DNA of 64,000 bases from Pyxicephalus adspersus (Eukaryota; Chordata; Amphibia; Anura; Pyxicephalidae). Where the stretch lies: assembly GCF_032062135.1 (NCBI RefSeq), contig NC_092861.1, positions 117,958,728-118,022,727 on the forward strand. Reading direction: 5' to 3'. A program made the translations under genes and the position numbers. The notes beneath the pieces are model-generated. The model was not told the origin of the DNA, searched no databases, and saw only the letters and a list, made by a program, of their open reading frames with translations. Shown one piece after another: positions 35,742 through 47,619 of the stretch (its first letter is position 1; each line of letters opens with the position of its first letter).

Positions 35742-36458
35742 TGTTAGGAAATGATCATCTGTCCGGAACCTCCATGCTGTGCACCATTGTGGTAATAAAC
35801 ACTGTCTATTCGGTCCAGCAATGTCAATTGCAGCAGCCAGGAGGACTGGGATAGCAGCAGCCCCTGCTTCCCTTTAGCTGTGCAGCCTGATGGATTTATG
35901 GCATCCCCAGCATCCATTGTTAGGCTGTGCACAGCTGAAGGGGATTCTAGAGGCTGATCAGCTCCTGATTTAGTCCCGCACTGCTATTGGCTGCTAGGAC
36001 TTTATATCCTCTCTGCTCCCAGTCATCAGTGCCTGTTATGGCGTAATGCTGGGCTAATCCAAGCTGGAGATTCATCGTCTGATTTACTTTTGCTGACCTT
36101 GCTATTTCTGACATTTCCGGTTTATGCTGCCTGGACCGACCTTTGCCTGTGACCCCGACTCTTCTTGTGTTTTGTCCTTGTGTACTTCGTTTGGTACATG
36201 GATATTCTGTGTATGACCTCTGCTCTGTATTCTGGGCTCGGCTCTGTTGGAATCTTGGTACTGCTATCTGTGGGACCCTGGCTTGCTGTCAGCCCTTCCC
36301 CAGACACCATCCCTTGAGCAGTAAGTCCTGGGGACAACTGTACTGGGAGATGCAACCAGTCTCCTGAGGCTGAGCGGAGGCTTACTAAAGGTGAAGACTG
36401 CAGTGTTAGACTGGGGGACTGATGTCTGGTGGGGACTGGTGCTGACCAGAGCCTTACA
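35742..36458 (+). mobile_element. Probable solo LTR, 717 bp
   Basis: Begins TGTTAGG and ends CTTACA (TG...CA). 5-bp flanks are gtaga (35737-35741) and gtgga (36459-36463), 4 of 5 identical. It contains an ATTGG box (35986-35990) and a TATA-like tttatat (36001-36007) at ordinary promoter spacing, then a long CT- and TG-rich leader. The overall layout resembles LTRs of frog Ty3-type or retroviral-type retroelements, which I cannot tell apart without the internal region. No primer-binding site or gag/pol remains. Confidence 0.6.
35986..36007 (+). promoter_or_regulatory. CAAT and TATA boxes in solo LTR
   Basis: ATTGG at 35986-35990 and tttatat at 36001-36007, followed by an unusually G+C-rich 400-base leader. 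The arrangement is that of a pol II promoter in an LTR U3 region. Transcription would run rightward into the Penelope relic. Activity is not shown. Confidence 0.4.
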
Positions 36459-36533
36459 GTGGATGTGGATGTCGAAGGCCAGAAAGTATGACATTTGTTG
36501 AACCACCTTGTTCAAATAACATAATCCCACATT

Positions 36534-37260
36534 AAGTTCTACAGGAAACCAATCCACACAGGCCAGTATCTGCTTTTTGACTACCACCACTCATTGGAAC
36601 ATGAACTGAGGGTTGTTTGAACTCTACAACATTGAGCTGAGATGGTAACAACAAACACAGAGTCTAAAGACAAAGAACACAGGAATGCTTAAAAATTTCT
36701 TGGGTATCCATACTGGACTTTTGTTAAACATCTACAAAGTCAAGCAAAAATTCAAAGCCTTCAAACATGAGACACGAAGAAAAGTAATATAGTGATCCCT
36801 CATGTAGCTGGAATGTCTGAAAGGGGGAGAAGGAATTTTAACAAACATCACATCCCTATTTTTTTTAAACTTGGCAATACACTGAGATGGAAGCGTGTAC
36901 ATCCAAAGGTCCAACACGCAAGTAAAGTAACTGGGTATGTGAAGTGCAGCGTAGTGAGTAATGCAATGATTTGTACATTAAAGAAGAGCACAACCTCTCA
37001 ACAAACAATTGGCCCAACAGGAGGGCAAATTCTTCAGGACAAGTTTTACCAGTTCCCCTACATCTAAAGAAAAAGGGACATTCTTTCCAGGACAATGAGA
37101 TGCATATTTTGGACAGAGATGAGAACAGGTTTGCAAAAGACATGAACGAGGTCATCTACATTAAATTAGAACAATCATCTCTAAACAGTGTTTTGACAAC
37201 AATACTCAGCTTCTTCCATGCAATTTGAGGGTTTAACGACTTTGCAGACTTCCTGACACA
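36534..37260 (+). pseudogene. Penelope-like element C-terminal region with GIY-YIG-like domain, decayed
   Basis: Plus-strand pieces in order: FYRKPIHTGQYLLFDYHHSL and EHELRVV (36534-36615), the end of the reverse transcriptase; LQH-stop-AEMVTTNTESKDKEH (about 36624-36680); IPHVAGMSERGRRNFNKHHI and PIFFKLGNTLRWKRVHPK (36793-36908); then GYVKC where GIY is expected and DLYIKE where YIG is expected, one frame apart; finally RRANSSGQ, LHLKKKGHSFQDNEMHIL and EVIYIKLEQSSLN (to about 37190). This is the usual linker-endonuclease order of vertebrate Penelope-like elements. Altered GIY-YIG residues, stops and frameshifts make it inactive. The 5' part of the RT is absent, either truncated or displaced by the LTR. 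Confidence 0.75.
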
Positions 37261-38372
37261 AAGGATGTAACTATATATGTAACTAGAACAACGTGGTTCA
37301 ACAAATGTCACACTTCCTGGTGAGGATTGCTATGATTGCTATGTTAGAGGAAATTTGGAAACATAATTTTGCCCAACCAATACCCTGAAAATGTACCTAT
37401 GTCTTGAATTCCACCTAAAAAATAAAAGTACATTTAATGGCACGTGGATTGCCTAGGCACTCCTGTGTCCACAGCCTCCTCGCTTTGTATCTGTAAATCC
37501 TCAGTGTTAGCTTAGGGCACTGCTACCTCTGACTGCTAGACATGGGAAGAAATGAGCAGAGCAGAAAACAAATTAGATCATTTACATTCAGATCAGTCAG
37601 GAAATCAAACTGAATTTGGAAACTTGGAGTCAGAATTTTGATCTTTATAAAAAAAGTTTCAATTATTTTTTGGTGAAAGATTACTAGAAATGGTTTCTTT
37701 AGCCAACTTTTTGAACCTTTGACAGGTATTCTCCAAGCTCAAATTCTACGTTCCAATCCAAGAGCCAAAAAGCTCTGATGTAAGTTGGAATTGACTCTGA
37801 TTGTAACTATCCACCCCCCACTGGCTGTATTGTATTAGATTTTTGTGTTGGGATTTAGATGAGCTTTAATAACCAAGTTTAACTGTGAAATAATTCAAAT
37901 GGTTTGTACTGGTTCTCCTAATTTATAACCTTAGGTTAGATGATCCTTCTACTTTTTCGTTTTGACACACTGCCGTAAGCTATCATTGGCTGTGATACAT
38001 AAGATCTTACAAACACTTTGCTGGCTCTTGCACCTACAGATAAGGATTTCTAAATAAATAGGTGAAGACTAAAATATAAAACATTTTCTAATTTTCGATT
38101 TTCACATAATAGGTTCTATTTATAAAACAGGGAATCTGACATTCCCCCAAACATACAGATATTTATTACTGTTTTCAGTCTTTAAAAATCGCATTAACAC
38201 TCTCACTTTCATATTACTTCAGGAGGTCTTTAAGTTGCTCAGTGCTGCTGATAGATACAGCAGTGTGTTGGACTTATGGCTTCCCCCTGCATCAGAACAC
38301 TGGAAAGGTCATCACTGCCCCTTGCGAATGGAACAGCAGAATGACGGGGGTAGAGGCACTGATCTGGTCATG
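37261..38372. other. Unassigned intergenic sequence
   Basis: No gene or repeat recognised. Confidence 0.4.
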
Positions 38373-38380
38373 GTGTAGAT

Positions 38381-38667
38381 CAGGGGTTGGCAAAGTTTTA
38401 ATGCCCACTAGACCATTTATGGGGTGGGCGGGAGCACACTAGGCAGGGCCCGCCCTATTGGATCCGCTCACCACCAGGGAACACCTCCTGAAGTGAAATC
38501 CCTCTCCTCCATATGCATTGCGGAGGGGAGGGATTTCCCTTCAGGGAGCTTTACCTATTTACCTATTTACCACTTGCCGGCCAGCATTAGGCCAGATCGG
38601 CGTTAGGCTGGAACGAACTACCGCCTAGGCCGTATCAAGCTTAAAGGCCAGAGTTTGACGACCCCTG
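38381..38667. mobile_element. hAT MITE (CAGGGGTYGKCAAA ends), 8-bp TSD
   Basis: A 287-bp element. Left end 'caggggttggcaaagttt'; right end read backwards 'caggggtcgtcaaactctgg'. Flanks gtgtagat (38373-38380) and gtgtagac (38668-38675), 7 of 8 identical. The TIRs are Charlie-like and related to, but distinct from, the 12315 element. The interior contains 'acctattt' in tandem and no coding sequence. Confidence 0.88.
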
Positions 38668-38800
38668 GTGTAGACCATAGATAATTCTCTGTACCAGGGA
38701 GTGGGGAGTGCAGCTTGGCAACACTCAGCCAAGTGTAGAAAGCCTTCAAGGTAATAAAAAATTGACAGTGTTAATGTAAATATTGAAAATAACCTAAAAA

Positions 38801-39110
38801 TAGCAGCACGGCGGCTTAGAGGTTAGCTATCTGGCCTTTGGAGCGCTAGGTCACAGGTTTGAGTCCGGACCAGGGCTTTATCTGCATGGAGTTTGCAGGT
38901 TCTTACCGTGTTTCCTCCTACATTCCAAAAACATGTAGTTAGGTTAATTAGATTTCCCCAAAATCTTGATCTTAGAATGTACTAAAAACATATGACTATG
39001 GAAGGGGCATTAGATTGTGAGCCCCTTCATGAGAGAGCTACCGACGTGACTATGGACTTTGTGCTGCGTAAAATGTCAGCACTATATAAATTCTGTTTAA
39101 TAATAATAAA
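38801..39110 (+). mobile_element. SINE, near full length with target duplication
   Basis: The head 'agcagcacggcggcttagag' is followed by a B-box-like 'ggtttgagtcc', then the core 'tgcatggagtttgcaggt', 'catatgactatgg' and the tail 'cagcactatataaattctgt' plus (AAT)n. The flanking repeat aaatagcag occurs at 38798-38806 and 39108-39116. The central 'ctgcctgggtttcctccggg' block is partly deleted. Confidence 0.85.
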
Positions 39111-39116
39111 TAGCAG

Positions 39117-41242
39117 TTTCATGGTTTTGGATAATGTAGGGAAGGTCTTTTACTAGGTTTTGTATTCCTGTCCTGGTTAGGGAGATTCACCTTTCTTATA
39201 TGCTCTGATGATCATTGGGACTAAAAGTAAGGAAAAATGTAAGAAATCTGTATATGAATGAAGCTGAAATTTAACATTGGGGAACTTGTTTTGGTGTCAA
39301 CCCGTAGTGGATTAACTTCCCTTTGAAAGTATTTACTTTCACTTCCTCTTATATCTACAAAACAGGAAAGGAAAAATCTCTCTAATAAAAAAAAAAACTG
39401 ACCAGCACACAGCCTCCAAGAATATGTGTCACAAGTATCCCTGGGGGCTGTGAAAGGGAAGGGGGGTCTCCCCAAAAATTGTAAAGAAATGTAAGAACAG
39501 AACACATTTTTTCATTGTATAAAAGGGAAAGTCACTCTTTAATATAATGTTATAATGTGATCATAGGACTGTTTTAGGAGTGTGTAATTATGTATTGTTC
39601 ATCTGATTGTTACTTGGGTACCTGTGTATGTATTGGGCAATTATCCCATTGACTTTATTGGTGTTCGACTTTGACATTCGACCACCCAAATAATTTTGCT
39701 CTATTCGAGCGAATAGCTGCCGAATCGAATCGTGAGCTATTCGACCAACACTAGTAAACACTAGGCTTTTTTAGGCAATTGCACACGCTTGTGCAGGCTT
39801 TGGTAATTTGCTCCAAAGCCTAGGGGACCAGTGCACTCCCTAATGCTGCATGTACCATCTGAAAAAAATGTGTGGCAACACTACCAAACAAAACAAAAGC
39901 AAACAGAGCTATACATTTCAATGTTAGCTATTTTTTGTAGTGATTTGCAGCGATAAAACCACTTGCATAAACTACTAGTGTGAACACCCTTTATAGAAAC
40001 ACCATGCAAATCATTTATTTTATTTTGGCCCAACCGAAGGACTTTTACTTGAACGAACTAGAAAAGCTGCAACTACTACCAAGTGCATCAGTCTCAGGGG
40101 GGAATATGTTGAATAAATGTGTTATTTCATAACTCTGGCTTTCTTCTTTCTGGGTAAAGCCAGGAACTTCTCAGCACCCCCTCGTAGTTGCCTGTAGTCT
40201 CACTTGAAGATTTGTAATTTTGCTTCTCCTATTTTAGCGGTGTAAAACTTTTGAGGCACAAGATGGAATAAAAATGCACTTCAGTTAAGATAATACAGTG
40301 AAGAAGAAAATAGACCGACATAGATGAATAATTCTGCTGTAGCCGTAGATGAACTGACAGCTGCTGTCAGCGAATCGGGAAGGAACGCGGGACACTTTTC
40401 AGTTTCTGGAAATGACTTTGGATGAGATTGTGGATGAAATATATAATTCAGAATAAAATTGCCACTTTTATTTCCTAAGAAATGTGTTGGATAAACAGTC
40501 AAAAGTTACATAAAACATCTGAACAGTCTGAACTAGAAGCCCAATACAAGGCAGTAATGGCCCTTACACGTTACTAAATAAATTACAATGACAATCAGAT
40601 CACATAATCTGTCTTTAGAAATGAGTCAGTGGACGGCTATGGATTACCAATGTTTGTTCCAAATTCATGGAACTCAGTACTATTTATGACGTTCTAATAA
40701 TCCCTTTACATTTATACTAAACCCCTAAAACAATTCTGATTTTCTAGTGATATCAGATTGGAGCTCCAGCAGTTTTGTATTTCTGATCCAATTTCCATTC
40801 TCCATGATTGGATCAGAAGACAACTCAGCAGCATAACCACAGGTTTTTGATACATCTGACATGTTGATAAATACCCTTCTAGTATGTGGGTGAGCTGTTT
40901 TTTTGGACTTTTATATTCATTACCATTCAGAATATCAATTTGATTATTGGGGTGCAAAATCATCAGCAGATCTTCTGCTCATATGTACTAATTCTTAGGG
41001 GGGGGGCTGTCCTCCTTGATTCACTACTCAATGGGATTGGCTTAATAAAGGAACATAGGCTGTTCTCTAAAAGATTTTTGGAAGGGATATTTCACTGAAT
41101 TAGATGAAGCTCTGCTGACAATTATACAAACATTTACATATTAACCGTAAACTTTATGATTACTATATATGATTTTTCATATATTGTTATTTCCTTCAGA
41201 CATGCTTGTGTGTCTGCCTCTACTGCCTCCACTGTGGCCTGA
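39117..41242. other. Intergenic sequence with a hAT end fragment
   Basis: About 39216-39500 looks like another frog repeat, but only one copy is present here, so I do not name it. 39645-39753 is the hAT end listed separately. The remainder is unassigned, without recognisable coding sequence. Confidence 0.35.
39645..39753 (+). mobile_element. hAT (TAGTGTTGGT family) 3' fragment
   Basis: Carries 'gcgaatagctgccgaatcga' and ends 'tcgaccaacacta', matching the right end of the complete element at 46351-46985. The left portion is missing. Confidence 0.65.
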
Positions 41243-41378
41243 TGGGCCTGATTTATAAAAGCTCTCCAGTGAAGCTGGGTGCTCCAGCTAGATACATTCC
41301 AGGATTTCTGGACCTCCCAGTGTCACTGATGAAAGTGTATTTTTTCCAGCCTCAGAAAACTTTCATAAATCAGGCCCA
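41243..41378. repeat. Palindromic GGGCCTGATTTATT repeat, copy 4 (136 bp)
   Basis: Both ends are present ('tgggcctgatttataaaagc' and 'cataaatcaggccca') with the middle shortened. It sits directly against the 3' end of the Tc1 relic at 41385, so it probably inserted into that element. Confidence 0.85.
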
Positions 41379-41384
41379 ATGAAT

Positions 41385-41900
41385 AGGAAAACATTGACAA
41401 ACTTAAAAATATTGATATTTGTTTGAAATATAAATTGTTATATTCAAATTATTCTTTTGTTAAGGAATCTGTCATTTGCAGCCATTACAGCTTGGCATTG
41501 ATATTCTACATGTCAGTATGTTGGGGTAATCTGACAAGACTTCACCCGATGCTTGATGGGTACTTCTTACACACTTGTCCATCAAGCTGCTCCTATAACA
41601 GCTCGATTGGGGTCTGAATAGTCCTTGTACAGTTTGAAGGTGTGCTTTGGGTCATTTTCACGTTAAAGGACAAAATTGGGTCCTATCAAGTCCACAGGGC
41701 ATATGTTGTAAAATGCAGTGATAGTTTTTCTTCTTCAAGGTCTCCCTCACCCTGTAAAAATCTCCCATTTTACACAAGCTTCAGCTATCCTATGCTTGTT
41801 CTTGACATATATAGCATAGTCTGCAAACCCAGCAGGCAGACCATTTGTCAAAGACCACTAGCTGGATTGGCTGTGCCCTGTACCCGTCATTGACAGATAT
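41385..41900 (-). pseudogene. Tc1-type transposase C-terminal relic
   Basis: Minus-strand pieces: KMGDFYRV and ETLKKKNYHCILQHMPCGL (about 41775-41690); NDPKHTFKLYKDYS (41656-41615), the block holding the second catalytic Asp; then, after loss of the W-P-P-Q-S-P segment and a frame change, PIELL-stop-EQLDGQV (about 41612-41575), the block holding the catalytic Glu, with its Trp codon now TAG. The remainder decays through several stops to about 41385. The order and motifs are those of DD34E Tc1-like transposases, but this copy is from a different subfamily than the fragment at 24555. Confidence 0.7.
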
Positions 41901-42650
41901 AGCTGAGAAACTTAAACCTTACTTTAAAGTTTTTGTTATCTTTGATCTTTGAGAATGAATTTTGTCCCACTACTTGCAGCTAGAGAGGTAGGTTCATTGA
42001 TTGAAAATTAGACAAGTATCCTAATTGTCTGATACAAAAAACAGAAAAAACAGTCTCATTAGTACACGCTGTATACATCAACCATGCGTTAATCAGGCAA
42101 GAGAAGAGAAGGACAGATCATTACAGTTTAGTGGCAACCAGCGTAAGACCCAGGGCAAAAAAATAGCACAATGTTGTATCAAATAAAACATAACTTTGGT
42201 GATAAAGTAATGTAATGTTTTATACTAGTGGAATTTAGTCACCAACAATTCAAGCAGGAAAACTTGTGGAGAAGTGATTAACACGGTGAGAGGTAATTAC
42301 ATGCATTATTGGTTGGCTGGGATATGTTAATGTTTATTGCATATCATGCTGAGTTAATTAGACACATGGTATGCCAATACACTAATTGGAAATTTAAATA
42401 CTTTGCCTTGTTGAGTGCAAGCACCTACAAAAGATTTACAATTTTTGAAAACAAATGTTATTTTCGACTTTTTGATAAACACACAAAAAACATTATCATA
42501 TTTTCACATTTTTTTTTAACTGTATAATATATATACATGTTAGGAATAATCATTACATGCAGGGGCCTGTAATGAATTGAATTGCATGTTATAAAGGTTT
42601 TCCCAAACAAATACAAATTTCTTAGCTGTATTCCAAAAAAAGGAGCCACC
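41901..42650. other. Unassigned intergenic sequence
   Basis: No gene or repeat recognised. Confidence 0.4.
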
Positions 42651-42952
42651 TTAAGGCTGCGTACACATGCACAATTATTGACGCTTGAAACTATCATTCA
42701 TGATTGTTTCTAGCGAAAAAGAGTCACAGATGAACATAGGAGCACTGTATATATAGAACTATTCTGTTCTATGGAGAAGGAAGGGGGAGAAAGAAAGAGC
42801 AGCACCCTGCTGTGCTCTCCTGCCTTCATTACTATTGCTGTCATGGATTGGACGGATCCATGAATTACGTCAGGTGACCTCTGTTCAGATTCTTGCCTGA
42901 GACAGCCCAACCGTTCATATCAGGTGAGAATCATCTGACGTGTGAGCCTAAG
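42651..42952. repeat. GTACACAC-ended repeat, copy 4
   Basis: Left end 'ttaaggctgcgtacacatgc'; right end 'catctgacgtgtgagcctaa'. The middle has the family's 'ttctgttctatggagaagg', 'agcagcaccctgctgtgct' and 'ggacggatccatgaa' blocks, in the same order as in copies 3 and 5. Confidence 0.8.
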
Positions 42953-44195
42953 TCTCTTTGTTGCATGTATACTGCTGTTCAACTTGGATGAAAGGACCTA
43001 TAAAGGGGTGCTAGACATAACAGCACATATAGTCTATTGTCTGGGTGGTAGCACTGTGAAATTAGATTTAAACAGACCCTTTCTCTAGAAAAATGATTAT
43101 TGTTGGATGGCATCAGCTTCAAATCACTTATTTTTGTCACTAAGATTGTCCCCTCACATTCCTATTAGCACTATGATATGTTGCATCAATGATAGGGATT
43201 GACAAATCGTCTTGAGTTGGTTGCAAAAAGATTTGGCAATCTTGCAGTGAACCACACTAATGTCCATAGGGGGTGAATATTGTTGGTCATTTCTGGCCAT
43301 TTATAGGGATCATAGGTAAGCTATAGTTAAATAAAGGAACACAAAGCCAGACACTGCCATTGGAGAAATGTACAGATTCCCAAATTAAAAAAACAAAGGT
43401 GTATTATTCCCTAGGAAGAACTGTTAGCTTTTCAAATAGTACCACATACTCAAAGCTAAACATTAACCTTGACTATAATTGACATTCTCATTGCTCCATT
43501 CTTCTAGCACTTTTTATTAAGAAGACTTCAGTTCTGCTATAACATCCTACCAGACATCATCTTGAGTCCAATCTGCCCTCTTTAAGCTTTGCTGCTTCCA
43601 GTCTCAGTCCTTAACAAATCTATTCTTTCTGTTAAGTTCTATTTTCCACATGAGAGTCCTTCAGAAGAATAAGTCAACTCACCATGTCTACTCTTATTAC
43701 TTCATAGTAAAAGTAACATTAAAAATGGACTGCAAAATTAGATCAGTACTATAAAATTCTGAAGAATTTGTTCAATTTAAACAATTAGAAACTTTTTCAA
43801 AATGAATAATACAGGGTAGGTAAAACCCCAAATGGTTTGTTAATAGCAAAATGCTAGTTCTTTCAAGAAATAATCCTCTAAACTAAATAATTTACAGTGT
43901 ATCAATAGCAAGTCATATTACAAATTGGAATTAGCAATGTATTTGGCTCAGTCCAGAATATCAGGTCCCCTTCAGATATGACTGATTTAACAGAAAGACA
44001 AATTAAAAAGGAGTTTCAAAATGTATTTAAGCAGATACCTTCTGCAAAAAGAACTCTGACCAGATGGTTTTGATGAGTTGTAGTGTAGGATTTCTATTCA
44101 AATATTATATATATATTATATATATTATTTCCACACTTTGCAAGCATTTTTAAATCAGTAACAGTTTTGAGCTATGCAGGCATAATGCTGGGTTG
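42953..44195. other. Unassigned sequence, possible 5' LINE remnant
   Basis: No host gene. At 43960-44090 plus-strand frames give weak matches to the linker region of L1-type ORF2 (a short PDGF-like motif near 44060), perhaps the upstream part of the LINE relic at 45380. This is tentative. (TA)-rich sequence at 44098-44130. Confidence 0.25.
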
Positions 44196-44406
44196 NNNNN
44201 NNNNNNNNNNNNNNNNNNNNNNNNNNNNNNNNNNNNNNNNNNNNNNNNNNNNNNNNNNNNNNNNNNNNNNNNNNNNNNNNNNNNNNNNNNNNNNNNNNNN
44301 NNNNNNNNNNNNNNNNNNNNNNNNNNNNNNNNNNNNNNNNNNNNNNNNNNNNNNNNNNNNNNNNNNNNNNNNNNNNNNNNNNNNNNNNNNNNNNNNNNNN
44401 NNNNNN
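44196..44406. other. Assembly gap (N run, 211 bases)
   Basis: Unresolved bases. The left flank is (TA)-rich sequence near 44100. Reading frames crossing it are artefacts. Confidence 0.99.
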
Positions 44407-45379
44407 AATAGAGTTTTTGGAGAGGTATTGAAGCAAGCAGGGAGGATACATATCTCCTGTCTTCAATGGGGCAGCCTTTGCTATACAGCACTAGGAGGTA
44501 AGCAAACAAATGGAGCATCTTTATAGGTGAACCTTCATTCCAAGCTGCAGAGTGTATTTATGGAATATTTACCTTGTGTTTTGTAGAATGGCATTGGGTC
44601 TGGCGTGATGGTTTTATATTCCATGCTACAAATACTCTTTTGGAGATATTCTGCAGGCAAAGAGGGGTGAGCTTTCTTGGCAATACTCCTATATTGACAA
44701 TAATAGAGATATATCTATTGTTTGTAAGTGAAATCTAATATGTGGGAGAAATGAAATAATACACATATATATATTTATATATATAAATATGTATGGGGAA
44801 ATTACTGTGTAATTCCTTTATGTTTCTTATCTGTATAGTTGGGTTAATCCATCATTACTTTGTAGAAATAGATGGTCCGATAAAGCCGACCAATTCTGTA
44901 AAACGTGTGATCATTATAAATGCCGGCCAAGTTGCAATGTGAATGATATGTACCCAATACATTGATGTTGAACTACCCACTCACACTGTAATATACATTC
45001 ATGTAAAATCATAAAATTCACTGTGAAATTTTTACGATGTGTAAATTGCAATAAATAATATTGTGTGTTTTCTTAGAAATTATGTTCCTAAACTGCCTTT
45101 CTTTGTATAGGGCTAAACTCTGTATTTAATATGTTACTATTCATATTTGTGCTAATATTGGAATCTTGTTAAAAATGGTGATAGAAAACCAAGACACTGG
45201 GGAATTAATGCGGGCAAGAAAAGGCATAAGATATCAGCCTATGTTGAAAATTTGTTATTTTAAATCCAAGGTTCACTTTCTCCAGCTTGGTGAGGGAGTT
45301 TGACATACATGAAAGATTATCTAATTTTAAGAATAACTATAGGAATGAGGTGTTGAATGTTTATCTCTCAAGAGGAATG
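44407..45379. other. Unassigned intergenic sequence
   Basis: No gene recognised. A small (TA)n/(TATA)n patch occurs at 44762-44795. Confidence 0.4.
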
Positions 45380-47480
45380 GCTTGTAATCATTACTTCATT
45401 CTTTTTCAGGTGGATAATAATAACCTACCTAAGATTAAAAATGTTGACAGATTTTGACAATCTATACCTTTTGAATGATAAATGAATTGTTAAAAGGGTA
45501 GGGGAAAATAATGTACTAATATGTTTTAAAAATAAATAGTATAAAATGGTTTTACCAAAGATTATTTATCTACTCCAAGCACTGACAATTCCTGGGTCAA
45601 AACCTCCAATTTTTTTATTTAAAAAATGACAGTTGGGAATAATCGATTTATTTGAGGGAAAAACTACCAGACGTTATATAAACATTCTTAATAATTAAAA
45701 AAAATAGGATTGACTATAGTGCTTGATATTGGCCAGAAACAATGTTACAGGGATTACTAGATGGGGTATGGCACAAAAATAAATGGCAGTGATTTAGGAC
45801 CTAGTACCATTAGAGCTATTTTTATTCTGGGAAAGCAATCTTGAAAACATTCTTAGATAGGAATTCCTTTTTCTAAAAGAGTTGGTTAAGGTTGACAGGT
45901 TGCCTTGGCCATCACCTCCTTTTCAATTATATCCAGCTTTCCCTCAGCTTTGAGTGAACTTGGTTAGTGGTAGAATGCAGGAAGTGGAGACATGTAATCA
46001 AGAGGGTTAGCAAAATTACAGAAAATAAATCCATAAGTAGTTCTGAATAGTTGGAGATATATTTTTAATTAGTAACTTTGCAGCTAATATATCAAAAAGG
46101 TTAGAAATTTCTTTATCTTACTCTATATACGATCCTATGTGGAAGGATTAACCAATAAGAGAAGTTGTATCTACAATATCCAAATAGATAGATGGTGACC
46201 TATCTTAGTTCTTGAGGTTCTGTAAAAAGTGAGAAAAAGAGAACTGATTCAGTGAATTACACTAATAAATGTTACAAAAAGGCTTCTGTTTTACCCAGAG
46301 TACGGGAACAAAGAAGTAAGAATATGTCACATTGTTGAAGGTGTGAGGAGTAGTGTTGGTGTTCAAATTCGGGTTGTCCTTATTTTCGACCCGAAAATGG
46401 TTGTTTGAATTCAAATTTTTTTAAATTAATTTATTGAGTGTTTGCCCCTGATTCATCAAGCAGAATTGGATGATCGCTCGCGCATACGTATTCGCGATCA
46501 TTGCAGTGCCCCGGAGATCGTAGTGGAACATGACCGTGGGAACTTTGCGGTCACAGCTATGACTGCAGACGATCCCCGGGCACTAGAGGTTGAATGGGGA
46601 CAAGTTTCCCCATTCATCACTTCTAGTGCCCTGTGTTCTTAAATAGAGAAACTCTATCCAAGAACACATACTACTAGCAACAGCAATCAGGATCGCTGTT
46701 GCAGTCCTGTAGTATGTGTTCCTGGAAAGAGTTTCTCGATCCAAGAACACAGGACTCCCTGTGTTCTTGGATGGAGAAACTCTATCTTAACAAATACAAC
46801 TAGTAAAGTGCTGCAAGAGCAATCCGATTGTTCTTGCAGCCCTTAATAGTCCCTAAAAATAACCCGAATTCTCCCATTATTGACATCAAATGTTGTTCGA
46901 ATTTGGCATTTGATCACCCAAACAAAATCTCACTATTCGATCAAATAGCTGTCGAATCGAATAGTGAGATATTCGACCAGCACTAGTGAGGAGGCCCAGG
47001 TATGCTTTTTGCACGCATATCATTATAGTTCTAGATTGCATCATTATTGGATGTGTGTAGTTAAAGTAATGGCAGAAACCAGTGGAATATAAATTCCCTT
47101 TTAAGCCAACCTTCCTATTATTGCACCTGAATAATACTGAATTAAAGACCTAAATAATGGAAGCAGAGGAAAAACTCCTACGGTATTGGAATAGATAAAA
47201 GAAATTCATAGGTGAAATGAAGATACTGGTCGCAGTGTAATGGGATAAGAAGGAGAAAAAAAGGAACACTTAGTTTACCTGAATGTTATCAAAGCCTTCA
47301 GGGAAAATATAAGGACACCACAGAGCTATCTAACCGAGAGATGTGACAACCTACCATTAGGCAGAAGAATGAGATGACAAAAGCAGAAATGAAATTGAAC
47401 AGGCACAATTATTTATTTATTTTGTTTTCACTGGAGTAGAATGATAGGAATTGGTTGAAATATAGAAAGAAGTATAGGTA
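45380..47480 (+). pseudogene. L1/Tx1-type LINE ORF2 C-terminal relic, split by hAT
   Basis: The plus strand gives KMVLPKIIYLLQALTIPG (45545-45598), the block after the reverse transcriptase in L1-clade ORF2, then IIDLFEGKTTRRYINILNN (about 45640-45697), a decayed form of the F-I-W-x-G-K-x-P-R-I block. It continues with stops to C-stop-RCEE at 46333-46350, where a hAT element interrupts it. Past the element and one copy of its target duplication the frame resumes as AQVCFLHAYHYSSRLHHYWM, then VVKVMAETSG (46994-47085), which fits the C-x-x-C ... H-x-x-x-x-C-like zinc-knuckle region near the ORF2 C terminus. Many stops; 5' end and 3' UTR limits are uncertain. Confidence 0.62.
46351..46985. mobile_element. 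hAT element (TAGTGTTGGT ends), 635 bp, perfect 8-bp TSD
   Basis: Ends 'tagtgttggtgttcaaat' and, inverted, 'tagtgctggtcgaatatc'. Identical 8-mers gtgaggag flank it (46343-46350 and 46986-46993). The interior has no transposase but several hairpins: 'gaacacatacta' facing 'tagtatgtgttc', with 'caacagc' facing 'gctgttg' inside it, and a 'cactagagg...' block facing '...cttctagtg'. Fragments of the same family are at 7276 and 39645. It is younger than the LINE it interrupts. Confidence 0.92.
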
Positions 47481-47619
47481 CGGAATATTAGGATTGGGGT
47501 TTATTTATATAGATGTGAGCAATATCTGATGTTCCCTCTTACGTGTTTTGTTACAGTATATGTTATCAATGCATCGCTGCACGCATTTCTGTCCATTTGA
47601 GCCCAATTTAGTATAATAA

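Noticed and set aside
36122..36590. Overlapping open frames of 74-108 codons on both strands
   Set aside because: They lie in the LTR leader and its edge; GC-rich composition leaves few stops. No protein similarity recognised.
43960..44090. 5' part of the L1-like ORF2
   Set aside because: Only a short PDGF-like string in a frame full of stops; kept as a remark, not called.
44150..44526. Open frames of 72-122 codons
   Set aside because: They exist only because Ns cross the 44196-44406 gap.
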